A DNA stretch of 64,000 bases. It comes from Hyphomicrobiales bacterium. GTDB lineage: Bacteria > Pseudomonadota > Alphaproteobacteria > Rhizobiales > Beijerinckiaceae. The DNA is taken from positions 1 through 64,000 of the forward strand of contig CANGLU010000005.1 of NCBI GenBank assembly GCA_947455025.1, read 5' to 3'. Numbering within the stretch: position 1 is the stretch's first letter; each line of letters opens with the position of its first letter. The notes beneath the pieces are model-generated. The model worked only from the letters and a program-made list of their open reading frames with translations. It was not told the DNA's origin and ran no database searches. Made by a program: the position numbers and the translations under genes. Below are positions 1-7,056 of this stretch, one piece after another.

Positions 1-18
1 GAAGGATCAGAGGCAGAC

Positions 19-984
19 ATGGTCACAGGGGCACTCTTTATCGCGGCAGCGGCGCTGCTGTTTGAAGCGCTCTTTGGTTACCCCCAAGCGCTCTATCGCG
101 CAATCGGTCATCCCGTCACCTGGATCGGCGCGCTCATTTCCCTGTTGGACAGAGGGCTCAACCGCCCCGCTTGGTCCTTTGCCACCCGCCGCGCCTCCGG
201 CGTCTTGGCGCTGATGCTGCTCTTGGGCATCACAGGCGGCCTGACGCTGATCGCCGAGCATTATCTCATCCAAAGCCAAGAAGGCGTCGTGCTGGCCATC
301 CTCTTGGCCGCAACGCTGCCCGCGCAGCGCAGCCTGAATGATCACGTGGTGGCGGTTGCCAACGCGCTCGAGAATGGCGGCGTGGAAGCGGGCCGGAAAT
401 CGGTCAGCATGATTGTCGGCCGCAACACAGCGGTGCTCGATGAAGCAGGCGTCAGCCGCGCGGCGATTGAAAGCCTCGCCGAGAATTTTTCCGATGGCGT
501 GGTCGCCCCCATTTTCTGGACAGCCATGTTCAGCCTCACCGGCGGCGTTCTCTACAAAGCCGCCAATACGGCGGACAGCATGATCGGCCACAAAAACGAA
601 AAGCACCACGCCTTCGGCTGGGCGGCCGCCCGCTTCGACGATCTCATCAACCTGCCCGCCTCGCGCCTCAGCGCGGTATTGATAATTCTCGCCGCAGCGC
701 TGCTCCCCGGTTGCTCGGCATGGCAGGCAATCAAAGCCGTCCACCGCGATGCGCAAAACCACCGCTCCCCCAACGCCGGCTGGCCCGAAGCCGCGATGGC
801 CGGAGCCTTGTGCCTAAAAATCGCCGGACCAAGACTCTATGGCAGCGAGATGGTGGAAGATTCCTATATGGGCAATGGCAAACGCGACGCGACGGCTGAG
901 GATATTAGGCGCGCGTTGTGGGTGTATCGCGTGGCGGCGGTGATGGAAGGGGCTGTGGTGGTGGCGTTGGCGATGATGGTGTGA
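19..984 (+). CDS. cobD: Adenosylcobinamide-phosphate synthase CobD/CbiB
   Basis: This inner-membrane enzyme joins adenosylcobyric acid to an aminopropanol phosphate side chain, giving adenosylcobinamide phosphate late in cobalamin synthesis. The 321-residue product has the usual family length. It shows the family blocks PVTWIGALISLLDR near residue 32, GRNTAVLDEAGVSRAAIESL near 133, and NTADSMIGHKNEKHHAFGW near 183, the last a highly conserved CbiB signature. Several hydrophobic stretches (about 3-20, 55-75, 85-100, 220-235, 300-320) fit a multi-pass protein. The ATG at 19 follows a GAAGGA/AGAGG purine stretch, so the gene is complete although it touches the window edge. Its last 19 bp are duplicated about 0.9 kb downstream together with a repeat element. 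It lies apart from the other cob genes but reads toward them. Confidence 0.95.
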   Translation: MVTGALFIAAAALLFEALFGYPQALYRAIGHPVTWIGALISLLDRGLNRPAWSFATRRASGVLALMLLLGITGGLTLIAEHYLIQSQEGVVLAILLAATLPAQRSLNDHVVAVANALENGGVEAGRKSVSMIVGRNTAVLDEAGVSRAAIESLAENFSDGVVAPIFWTAMFSLTGGVLYKAANTADSMIGHKNEKHHAFGWAAARFDDLINLPASRLSAVLIILAAALLPGCSAWQAIKAVHRDAQNHRSPNAGWPEAAMAGALCLKIAGPRLYGSEMVEDSYMGNGKRDATAEDIRRALWVYRVAAVMEGAVVVALAMMV

Positions 985-1160
985 AGAAACATCAACCGTC
1001 ATTGCGAACGAACGTGAAGCAACCCAGATGATGTTGGCGGCTAAATCACGATACGGCGGTTCACCTCTTGCATGAAGTAAAAATAAAAGCGAATAAATTT
1101 CACCCAAAAAATGTCTATCAACTGGGTTGCTTCGCTCATCGCTCGCAATGACGGATGAAT
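968..1160. repeat. Inverted-repeat element, copy 1 (MITE/REP-like), overlapping the cobD 3' end
   Basis: The arm CGTCATTGCGAACGAACG, continuing into GTGAAGCAACCCAG (998-1027), is mirrored by CTGGGTTGCTTCGCTC, continuing into ATCGCTCGCAATGACGG (1122-1154), giving a long imperfect hairpin with an AT-richer centre. The same sequence, starting with the last 19 bp of cobD (TGGCGATGATGGTGTGAAG), recurs at 1885-2075 with only scattered mismatches. Sequences of the CGTCATTGCGAGCGAAGCGAAG type are, from general knowledge, common dispersed non-coding repeats in Alphaproteobacteria. No ORF is carried. Both copies face the same way, so the 1161-1884 segment between them is bounded by direct repeats. Confidence 0.85.
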
Positions 1161-1168
1161 GATCACAC

Positions 1169-1381
1169 TCACTCCATACCTTCCACTAACCCTTCCGCTT
1201 CGCGCAATGCATCCTCCAACATCGCGAGCAATAGATGCGCCGCAGGTAGCGGATCAGGCATACCATCGCCCTCTCCATAAGCCGCATAATCACGCAATCG
1301 AACCATCGCGACATTTAACGCCGCAGCAACCCTTTCCACCGCGCTCGATAGCGGCATCGGTTTCGTCAAATCAATATCCAT
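1169..1381 (-). CDS. Small hypothetical protein (70 aa) behind a phage-like leader
   Basis: I do not recognise the family. The ATG at 1381 is preceded by GGAGAG at good spacing and opens MDIDLTKPMPLSSAVERVAA; the rest is acidic and predicted helical, ending LREAEGLVEGME. The frame stays open upstream to 1519, but that part overlaps a hairpin-rich leader and is probably not translated as one protein. An alternative reading is a fused 116-residue product whose upstream residues include STGGFLSTPAPARFGAGAV, similar to hypothetical proteins I recall from prophage-like loci (not checked). The stop lies only 9 bp from repeat copy 1. The gene sits between two direct repeats, which suggests it arrived as part of a mobile or prophage remnant. 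Confidence 0.45.
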   Translation of the reverse strand: MDIDLTKPMPLSSAVERVAAALNVAMVRLRDYAAYGEGDGMPDPLPAAHLLLAMLEDALREAEGLVEGME

Positions 1382-1400
1382 TGCTCTCTCCAAAGCGTTT

Positions 1401-1439
1401 AAAAAGCAAACGGCACCGGCGCCGAATCGCGCTGGTGCC
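1401..1439 (-). terminator. Hairpin in the leader of the small ORF (possible attenuator)
   Basis: On the minus strand GGCACCAGCG (1439-1430) can pair with CGCCGGTGCC (1421-1412) with one G-U pair, followed by GTTTGCTTTTT reaching 1401. It sits about 20 nt ahead of the ATG of the small ORF. The U run is not directly next to the stem, so termination efficiency is uncertain. Its position suggests control of the ORF by premature termination, which is inference. Confidence 0.45.
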
Positions 1440-1610
1440 GGGGTGCTCAAAAAACCACCAGTAGATGGTCGCAACGCTTTTAGTCTCGCGACTTGGACAT
1501 GACGCCGCCACCCCGGCATATGGCCGAGTTGGCTCGTTGGATGTCGACAGGAGCCCTGCCGCTACTGGCTAGGGGTTTTTGAGTCCCCAAGATCAACCGT
1601 AACTGACCTT
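1412..1610 (-). ncRNA. Hairpin-rich leader, possibly a phage P4/Ash-type regulatory RNA
   Basis: About 200 nt ahead of the 70-residue ORF hold several potential stems on the minus strand: CGGCCATATGCCGG near 1525-1512, GTCGC...GCGAC near 1492-1468, and the terminator-like hairpin at 1439-1412. Prophage and integrative-element genes of the Ash/Icd-like group are often preceded by structured leaders of this kind, and the residues STGGFLSTPAPARFGAGAV readable in this stretch recall that group. The resemblance is from memory and unverified. A structured untranslated leader is the safer reading. No promoter was identified. Confidence 0.3.
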
Positions 1611-1884
1611 AGGGAAACTATAAGTCCCGTACCGCTAAAAGGCAAACCCGCCGACCTTCATAGATACGAAGAGCCGCACTGAGTTTGCACACGCTATACG
1701 TGTATCCGATTAAAGGAATAGATTGGATTTGAGGGAAAAATTAGAATAAAATATTAAAATTCGGGTGACGCCTCACCCTTCACCAACATCCGTCAAATCC
1801 AAAAAATTATTAATTCGCCCATCGCCTCGATATGGTTACGAAGTGTTGAAATATAAATATCCGTTCGCTTTTCAAGCTTGGCAA
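1611..1884. other. AT-rich intergenic stretch with no recognisable gene
   Basis: About 270 bp between the leader and the second repeat copy. The middle (about 1715-1770) is strongly AT-rich (AAAAATTAGAATAAAATATT), unlike the flanking genes. I see no ORF with a credible start, no tRNA, and no clear promoter. The composition change fits foreign DNA between the two direct repeats. Confidence 0.5.
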
Positions 1885-2075
1885 TGGCGATGATGGTGTG
1901 AAGGAACATCAACCGTCATTGCGAACGAACGTGAAGCAACCCAGATGATGTTGGCCGTTAAATCACAATATGGCGGTTCACGTCTTGCTTGAAGTAAACG
2001 TAAAAGCGAATAAATTTCACACTAAAAGCGTCCATCAACTGGGTTGCTTCGCTCATCGCTCGCAATGACGGATGA
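1885..2075. repeat. Inverted-repeat element, copy 2, with duplicated cobD tail
   Basis: It begins TGGCGATGATGGTGTGAAG, identical to the last 19 bp of the cobD region at 968-986, and continues through the same hairpin arms (left arm 1914-1943, right arm 2038-2073). Substitutions against copy 1 are scattered, for example GCGGCT against GCCGTT, and TCACCTCTTGCA against TCACGTCTTGCT. Because the copy contains part of the cobD coding end, it arose by duplication from the cobD locus, not by independent insertion of a free element. Confidence 0.85.
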
Positions 2076-2115
2076 TGCAAACCATCAGCAAACGGCTTCC
2101 ACTAACCACTCCCCT

Positions 2116-2211
2116 TGTCATGGCCGCCCTTGCGGCGGCCATCCACGACTTCGCATGACCGATAACGCGTCGCTTCAAGCCGTGGATGACTGGGATAAAC
2201 CCGGTCATGAC
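2116..2211. repeat. Second type of dispersed inverted repeat (GTCATGG...CCATGAC class)
   Basis: GTCATGGCCGCCCTT followed by CCATCCACGAC (2117-2150) is roughly mirrored by CGTGGATGACTGGG followed by CCGGTCATGAC (2181-2211). Palindromic units of this type are common intergenic repeats in Alphaproteobacteria, from general knowledge. It directly abuts the fragment of an antitoxin gene on the minus strand and appears to have replaced or interrupted its 3' part. Confidence 0.7.
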
Positions 2212-2243
2212 AAACGAGAGTTTGATGAATCGTATTAAACATC

Positions 2244-2308
2244 ACAGCGGAACGAGCCCGTGATTCAGGAGACATGTTGCCGCGCAATTCAGAAAATTTT
2301 TTGGCCAT
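2244..2308 (-). pseudogene. Remnant of an XRE-type antitoxin gene (N-terminal 21 codons only)
   Basis: The start at 2308 is preceded by GAAGGA and encodes MAKKFSELRGNMSPESRARS, which resembles the opening of HigA/XRE-family antitoxins (consensus like MSKKFSELRAKMSPE, from memory). After about 21 residues the similarity ends, and about 30 bp further on the frame runs into the dispersed repeat at 2116-2211, giving no helix-turn-helix. The gene is therefore a truncated remnant. The 70 bp upstream (2309-2381) leave no room for a complete partner toxin before vapC, so the partner is lost or absent. Confidence 0.55.
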
Positions 2309-2381
2309 AAAAATAGTCCTTCACGCCGTGACATATTTACGAACGAAACGCACGGCAAGATAACTTACCACAAAAACAATC

Positions 2382-2756
2382 TCACCCCTTCTTAATATAC
2401 CTAACGCCATCCAACCCCTGAAAATGGGCATCGCACGTCACAAGCTCGGCACCTCTTTCTTGTGCGGTGGCATAGATAATGGCATCCGCCGTCGAAAGCT
2501 TGTGAGCCCTGCAGTACTCGGCTGCTACTAACGCAAGACGCGTATCCAATGGCACGATGATACAAAGTTGCGTAAAGGCAATAACCTCGTCGGCCTTGCC
2601 CTCATCTCTTTCGCGCACCAGCCACTTCGTCAGCTCCAGCTGAATAAGGGTTGGAACAACCCAATCCGATTGCTGAGGCAAATAGTCTGCGACGCTTTTC
2701 CCCGCCTTGGATCCGATCAGCCATTCGATCCAAGCCGACGAGTCAATAAGCCGCAT
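2382..2756 (-). CDS. vapC: VapC-type PIN-domain toxin ribonuclease
   Basis: This is a 124-residue PIN-domain protein, the toxin half of a type II toxin-antitoxin pair, expected to be a Mg2+-dependent ribonuclease that cuts specific RNAs when free of its antitoxin. The PIN acidic residues are visible: D5 (MRLIDSS), E41 (LIQLELTKW), D91 (LSTADAIIYA) and D109 (LVTCDAHF). I start at the ATG at 2756, which shares one base with the antitoxin stop (TGATG), the translational coupling typical of these operons; a TTG one codon upstream is less likely. The gene follows the antitoxin on the minus strand in the accessory patch beside cobD. The exact RNA target cannot be seen. Confidence 0.9.
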   Translation of the reverse strand: MRLIDSSAWIEWLIGSKAGKSVADYLPQQSDWVVPTLIQLELTKWLVRERDEGKADEVIAFTQLCIIVPLDTRLALVAAEYCRAHKLSTADAIIYATAQERGAELVTCDAHFQGLDGVRYIKKG

Positions 2757-2968
2757 CAAAAGCGATCATTCCGATCCCGAAAATCATTCGGGTTTGCCCC
2801 TTTGGCCATGCCAAACAGATCTTCGACTTTCGGCACGGGCACCAAGAGAACACCCTTGCCCTTTGGAATAAAAGCGAATTGCTGACCCGCTGCCCATGCC
2901 TGCTCCGTACGGACGGCTTTGGGGATCGAAATCTGAAATTTGGACGAAAGCGTTGCGGTATTGGCCAT
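2756..2968 (-). CDS. vapB: AbrB/SpoVT-type antitoxin paired with VapC
   Basis: A 70-residue protein opening MANTATLSSKFQISIPKAVR, a swapped-hairpin AbrB/SpoVT DNA-binding fold as found in VapB and MazE antitoxins. The N-terminal part should bind its own promoter, and the C-terminal tail (about 47-70, FGMAKGANPNDFRDRNDRF) is the probable toxin-wrapping segment. The ATG at 2968 has an AAAAGGG ribosome site; the frame stays open further upstream to 3040, but those residues lack family similarity. It overlaps vapC by one base. Autoregulation from a promoter in about 2970-3060 is likely by family. Confidence 0.85.
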   Translation of the reverse strand: MANTATLSSKFQISIPKAVRTEQAWAAGQQFAFIPKGKGVLLVPVPKVEDLFGMAKGANPNDFRDRNDRF

Positions 2969-3082
2969 CGGCGTACCCTTTTCTGATCGATACGCAAAGT
3001 GTAAGAAAAATTCGGCTTTAAAGCAAGAATTTTGTTCCAAACACTATTTATCGAAACTCTACCTCAACCCCGCTTTTATGTA

Positions 3083-4543
3083 TCATTTAGCGAGTCCTAT
3101 TATTCCATCTATATCGATATTCACCTCAAGATGCTCTGCGAGTGCTTCAAGTGTCTCCTCGACTATCTGATCATAGGCCAAATCGGAGCCTTTCGCGCCG
3201 ATCCAGTCGAGCCAGGCGGCGCGCTGGCGGTCGTCGGCGAACAGCCCATGCACATAGACCCCGCGCACCCTATTATCCGCCGAGCGAGCCCCATCAAGCT
3301 GGCCGGTATCAAACCGCAGCACCGGGCGGGCGGTATCGGGCCCCGAGGTTACGCCAATATGCATTTCATAGCCCGAAAACGGGGCATTTCCGTCGATTTT
3401 GGTGCCAGAAACCGCCAAAAGCGTCTTTTTGGGCGCCATAATGGTCGAAACATCGAGCAGGCCAAGCCCCGCAATGCCGCCGGCCACGCCCTCAATGCCT
3501 TGCGGGTCCTCGATGGTTGAGCCCAACATCTGGTAGCCGCCACAAACACCCAGCACCCTCCCCCCGCGTCTCAGATGCGCTTTAAGGTCAATGTCCCACC
3601 CTTCGGCACGCACCGCTTCAAGGTCGGCAATGGTGGCTTTCGAGCCGGGGATGATCACCAGATTAGCATCAGCAGGTATCACCTCGCCTCTTCTAACCAT
3701 AAGCAATTTAACGTCTTTTTCCGCTGCTAGCGGATCAAAATCATCAAAATTGGAAATCCTTGGAAGCTGCAAAACGGCAATCGTCACCGGCGCATCCTGC
3801 GCCACCCGCCGCCGATCCAAAGCCACCGCATCCTCTGCCGGCAGCCGGAAAGCAGCTTTGAAATGCGGGATTAACCCAAAGCTTTTCCAGCCGGATTTCT
3901 CCGCGATAATCCGCATTCCGTCTTCAAACAAAGTCGGATCGCCCCGAAACCGATTGACCATAAACCCTTGAATAAGCTCAGCATCTTCCGGCGTTATCAC
4001 CGCCTTAGTCCCAACAATCTGGGCAATCACCCCGCCCCGATCAATATCGCCCAGGAGGATCACCGGCACATTGGCCGCCCGCGCAAAGCCCATATTGGCA
4101 ATGTCATTGGCCCTAAGATTGACCTCGGCGGCGCTGCCCGCCCCCTCAATGATCACCAGATCCGCCTCGGCTTTAAGGCGGTTGAAACTGTCGAGAACGG
4201 AGGCCAATAGTCGCGGCTTAAGCAGCTGATAATCCTTGGCTTTTGCCGTTCCTTCGACACGCCCCTGCACGATAATTTGCGATCCGATTTCGCTCTGCGG
4301 TTTGAGCAAGACCGGGTTCATATGCACCGTCGGCGCCACGCCCGCAGCCCTGGCTTGCAACGCCTGAGCCCGGCCAATTTCCCCGCCATCGGCGGTAACC
4401 GCGGCATTGTTTGACATGTTCTGCGGCTTGAACGGCAGCACCTTCAAACCCCGGTTGCGCGCCACCCGACAAAGCCCCGCGACAATGAGGGATTTACCCA
4501 CATCGGAGCCTGTGCCTTGGATCATAAGGGCCTTGGCTACCAT
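3083..4543 (-). CDS. cobQ: Cobyric acid synthase CobQ/CbiP
   Basis: This glutamine-dependent amidotransferase adds four amide groups (b, d, e, g) to adenosylcobyrinic a,c-diamide, giving adenosylcobyric acid. The 486-residue protein has an N-terminal ATP-binding domain with GTGSDVGKS (10-18) and KPQNMSNNA (39-47), followed by a class I glutaminase-like domain with nucleophile C334 in [10 protein letters not shown] and H432 in VYVHGLF. The length is normal for CobQ. The ATG at 4543 overlaps the end of cobO, so the two genes form a leftward pair. This enzyme acts directly before CobD, also in the window. Confidence 0.95.
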   Translation of the reverse strand: MVAKALMIQGTGSDVGKSLIVAGLCRVARNRGLKVLPFKPQNMSNNAAVTADGGEIGRAQALQARAAGVAPTVHMNPVLLKPQSEIGSQIIVQGRVEGTAKAKDYQLLKPRLLASVLDSFNRLKAEADLVIIEGAGSAAEVNLRANDIANMGFARAANVPVILLGDIDRGGVIAQIVGTKAVITPEDAELIQGFMVNRFRGDPTLFEDGMRIIAEKSGWKSFGLIPHFKAAFRLPAEDAVALDRRRVAQDAPVTIAVLQLPRISNFDDFDPLAAEKDVKLLMVRRGEVIPADANLVIIPGSKATIADLEAVRAEGWDIDLKAHLRRGGRVLGVCGGYQMLGSTIEDPQGIEGVAGGIAGLGLLDVSTIMAPKKTLLAVSGTKIDGNAPFSGYEMHIGVTSGPDTARPVLRFDTGQLDGARSADNRVRGVYVHGLFADDRQRAAWLDWIGAKGSDLAYDQIVEETLEALAEHLEVNIDIDGIIGLAK

Positions 4544-5163
4544 CAGAATTCGATTCCTTGCTGGGCTTTTACCCCTGCCGAAAAATGGTGTTTGATGAGC
4601 CCCATTTCGGTCACAAGGTCGGCCGCCTCAATCAGCTCCGGCTTGGCATTTCGGCCCGTCACAACAATATGCAAATCGGGCCTTCGAGCTTTGAGCGTGT
4701 CCACCACCTCCAAAAGCGGTAAATAATCATAGCGCAGCGCAATATTGAGCTCATCCAGCACCAAAAGTCGAATTCTCGGATCCGCCATCAATTCCTTGAC
4801 CTTCGCCCAAGCCGCTTCGGCGGCGGCAATGTCGCGCGCTTTGTCCTGCGTCTCCCAGGTAAAGCCCTCGCCCATTGAGTACCAGCGAACCAAATCTGGA
4901 AATCTTTCCAAGGCCTTACGCTCGCCCGTCTCCCACGCGCCTTTGATGAACTGAACGATTCCCACCGGCCATTCATAGCCCAAAGCGCGCATAATCAGCC
5001 CAAAAGCCGCGGTCGATTTGCCCTTCCCCGGACCGGTATTGACGATCAAAAGTCCCTTTTCCGTGATGGTTTTCGAGGCCACTTCGGCGTCTTGCACGGC
5101 CTTTCGCTTGGCCATTTTTTCTTTATGGCGGCGGGCAATTTCATCGTCACTCAACTCGGCCAT
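4543..5163 (-). CDS. cobO: Cob(I)yrinic acid a,c-diamide adenosyltransferase CobO (BtuR family)
   Basis: It transfers the adenosyl group of ATP to the reduced corrinoid, forming the Co-C bond. The 206-residue product carries the P-loop-like GPGKGKST (44-51), a VQFIKGAW block near 78, and the [15 protein letters not shown] block near 116, all characteristic of CobA/CobO/BtuR. The charged N-terminal extension (residues 1-35) is typical of CobO. It is the first gene of the leftward cobO-cobQ pair and is divergent from the riboswitch-controlled operon across about 120 bp. No second riboswitch is seen on its own side. Confidence 0.95.
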   Translation of the reverse strand: MAELSDDEIARRHKEKMAKRKAVQDAEVASKTITEKGLLIVNTGPGKGKSTAAFGLIMRALGYEWPVGIVQFIKGAWETGERKALERFPDLVRWYSMGEGFTWETQDKARDIAAAEAAWAKVKELMADPRIRLLVLDELNIALRYDYLPLLEVVDTLKARRPDLHIVVTGRNAKPELIEAADLVTEMGLIKHHFSAGVKAQQGIEF

Positions 5164-5283
5164 GATGCGGTCTCTCTAGCAGGAATAGGGGTGCTCATAC
5201 GAAGTTTCGATGGCAAATACCATAACAACCATCATCTCTTAAATTGACATCGGGTGCACCTTCCCCCAGAGTCGCGTTAAGAG

Positions 5284-5470
5284 AAGGCCCCCTTTCACGA
5301 GGGGTTAAAAGGGAACATGGTGAAGCCGCATCAAGCGGTTATTCCATGGCTGCCCCCGCAACTGTAAGCGGTTAGCTGCGTGCCAACCAAGCCACTGGAA
5401 AGTCTTATGAAAAGGCGATCCGGGAAGGCGGCACAAAGCGTTGATCCGCGAGCCAGGAGACCTGCCCTCT
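5284..5470 (+). promoter_or_regulatory. Cobalamin (adenosylcobalamin) riboswitch
   Basis: The + strand shows the conserved cobalamin aptamer blocks in order: GGGAACATGGTGAAGCC (5311-5327), the B12-box-like CCCCCGCAACTGTAAGCGGT (5353-5372), GCCACTGGAAAG (5391-5402), GGGAAGGCGGC (5422-5432), and GCGAGCCAGGAGACCTGCC (5448-5466). It sits about 130 nt ahead of the DUF1636 gene and so should control the rightward operon through cobJ, repressing it when adenosylcobalamin is abundant. The downstream 130 nt contain potential stems (for example TGCATCATGCA) but no obvious terminator with a U run, so control at translation or Rho-dependent termination is plausible. Confidence 0.95.
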
Positions 5471-5600
5471 CTTAAAGAACGCATGATCCGGGCGGGGTGC
5501 CTCGGAACGGTTTTCGGCCAGGTTTGGCCATTGACGCGGCATTCCAGCCGCTGCGCGCGCCCGAAGCAGTGCATCATGCACGGCACGAGATGGTGAGCGA

Positions 5601-5984
5601 ATGGCCGAAACAACGATTTATGTATGCACGACTTGCCGCCTGCCGGACGATACATCCGAGCCGCGTGCGGGCGCTAAGCTATTGGCTGCACTTGAGAATT
5701 CTCTAAAAGATTCAAACGAGTCCATTCGCCTTGAAGGGGTTGAATGCTTAAGCGTTTGCAAGCGTCCTTGTACGGTGGCTTTTTCAGCGCCTGGCAAATG
5801 GACGTATGTCTATGGTGATTTTTCGAGTGAAACGGCTCCTGAGACCATTTTGGCCGGGGCTGCGCTCTATTCTGCGGCAGAAGATGGCCTGATTCCCTGG
5901 AAAATGCGGCCTGATGCCTTGAAAAAGGGCGTTGTGGCGCGGCTTCCCCCTTCCCTTACTTCCTCTTCTCGATCGGAGAAATGA
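5601..5984 (+). CDS. DUF1636 metal-binding, ferredoxin-like protein
   Basis: A 127-residue protein of the DUF1636 family, recurrent in riboswitch-controlled cobalamin or cobalt operons. It has cysteines C9 and C12 (VCTTCRLP) and C49, C53 and C57 (VECLSVCKRPC), a spacing resembling thioredoxin-like [2Fe-2S] ferredoxins, so an Fe-S or metal-handling role is likely. The exact function is unknown. It is the first gene after the cobalamin riboswitch, and its TGA overlaps the cobW ATG (ATGA), implying translational coupling. A role in delivering cobalt or electrons to the CobW/CobN step is inference only. Confidence 0.8.
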   Translation: MAETTIYVCTTCRLPDDTSEPRAGAKLLAALENSLKDSNESIRLEGVECLSVCKRPCTVAFSAPGKWTYVYGDFSSETAPETILAGAALYSAAEDGLIPWKMRPDALKKGVVARLPPSLTSSSRSEK

Positions 5985-7036
5985 CCATGAGCTCGATTGC
6001 GCCTTTATCCAAGGTTCCCGTTACCATCATCACGGGCTTTCTGGGGGCCGGAAAAACCACGTTGATCCGCCATGTCCTTGAAAATGCTAAAGGAAAACGC
6101 TTGGCGCTGATCGTTAACGAATTTGGCGATATTGGCGTTGATGGCGAGATTTTGCGCTCTTGCGGCATCGAGAATTGCCCCGATGAAAATATAGTCGAGC
6201 TCGCAAACGGCTGCATATGCTGTACAGTGGCAGATGATTTCATCCCAGCCATAGAAAAACTCCTCAGCCTACCCAATCCTCCCGAGCATATTATTGTTGA
6301 AACATCGGGCCTTGCACTGCCTAAACCTTTGGTGAAGGCGTTTGATTGGCCACCAATACGCGCGAAACTAACGGTTGATGGCGTGGTTACTGTTGTTGAC
6401 GGTGCAGCCGTTGCTGCAGGCCGCTTTGCCGATGATCCGGAAGCTATTTTGGCCCAAAGAGCGGAAGATGGCGCCATTGATCACGATAATCCGCTCGAAG
6501 AAGTGTATGAAGATCAGCTACTCTGCGCAGACCTTGTGATACTCAACAAGGCAGATCTGATAGATAAAGCCAGTGCTTCCGATATATCGAAACATATAAG
6601 TTCGACGGTTCCGCGCGCCGTTCGGATCATTGAAGCCAGCGAAGGCAAAGTTGCCCCTGAAATCTTGCTCGGCCTATCGGCGGCAGCCGAAGACGATCTC
6701 ATCAACCGCCCCTCGCACCACGATGCCGAGGAAGGTCACGACCACGACGATTTCGACAGCTTCGCTTTGCCGGTGCCTACCATCAGCGACATTCCGGCCT
6801 TCCTTTCCCGCCTCGAAGCGATGGCCGCCGAGCATGATGTGCTCCGCATCAAAGGTTTTCTCGATGTTGCCGATAAGCCCATGCGGCTTTTGGTGCAGGG
6901 CGTGGGTACCCGCTTCCGCCACCATTTCGATACCATATGGCCCAAAGATTCGGCGCGTCACGGCCATCTCGTCTTTATTGGCGAGAAAGGCCTCAACCGC
7001 GCGGCGTTGGAAGCCGACCTCGCACGTCCCCATTGA
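5981..7036 (+). CDS. cobW: CobW, GTP-dependent cobalt chaperone of the COG0523 family
   Basis: A G3E GTPase thought to hand Co(II) to the CobNST chelatase. The 351-residue protein has the Walker A motif GFLGAGKTT (19-27), the metal-binding CxCC motif GCICC (C78, C80, C81), the nucleotide specificity NKAD motif (near 189), and a histidine-rich segment HHDAEEGHDHDD around 247-258 typical of metal carriers. The ATG at 5981 overlaps the DUF1636 stop; a second ATG at 5987 has better spacing to GGAGAA and could be the true start. The cobN gene follows after 20 nt, consistent with the proposed partner. Confidence 0.93.
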   Translation: MTMSSIAPLSKVPVTIITGFLGAGKTTLIRHVLENAKGKRLALIVNEFGDIGVDGEILRSCGIENCPDENIVELANGCICCTVADDFIPAIEKLLSLPNPPEHIIVETSGLALPKPLVKAFDWPPIRAKLTVDGVVTVVDGAAVAAGRFADDPEAILAQRAEDGAIDHDNPLEEVYEDQLLCADLVILNKADLIDKASASDISKHISSTVPRAVRIIEASEGKVAPEILLGLSAAAEDDLINRPSHHDAEEGHDHDDFDSFALPVPTISDIPAFLSRLEAMAAEHDVLRIKGFLDVADKPMRLLVQGVGTRFRHHFDTIWPKDSARHGHLVFIGEKGLNRAALEADLARPH

Positions 7037-7056
7037 TGAGGCCTCAATAATCCGCC

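Noticed and set aside
7-762. A 251-codon open frame antisense to cobD
   Set aside because: It covers cobD on the opposite strand and shows no motif; the CobD reading is certain.
1159-1464. A 101-codon + strand frame covering the small minus-strand gene
   Set aside because: No ribosome site, Pro/His/Arg-rich shadow composition, and it crosses the hairpin and leader on the other strand.
968-2211. A possible CRISPR array in the repeat region after cobD
   Set aside because: There are only two copies of a ~190 bp unit and one copy of another palindrome; no short regular repeats with unique spacers and no cas genes.
1159-2311. A complete prophage or integrative element beside cobD
   Set aside because: No integrase, capsid, replication or mobilisation gene is present; the segment is too short, so at most it is a remnant.
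5164-5283. A second cobalamin riboswitch on the minus strand for cobO-cobQ
   Set aside because: The conserved aptamer blocks are found only on the + strand; the stretch ahead of cobO is too short and lacks the B12 box.
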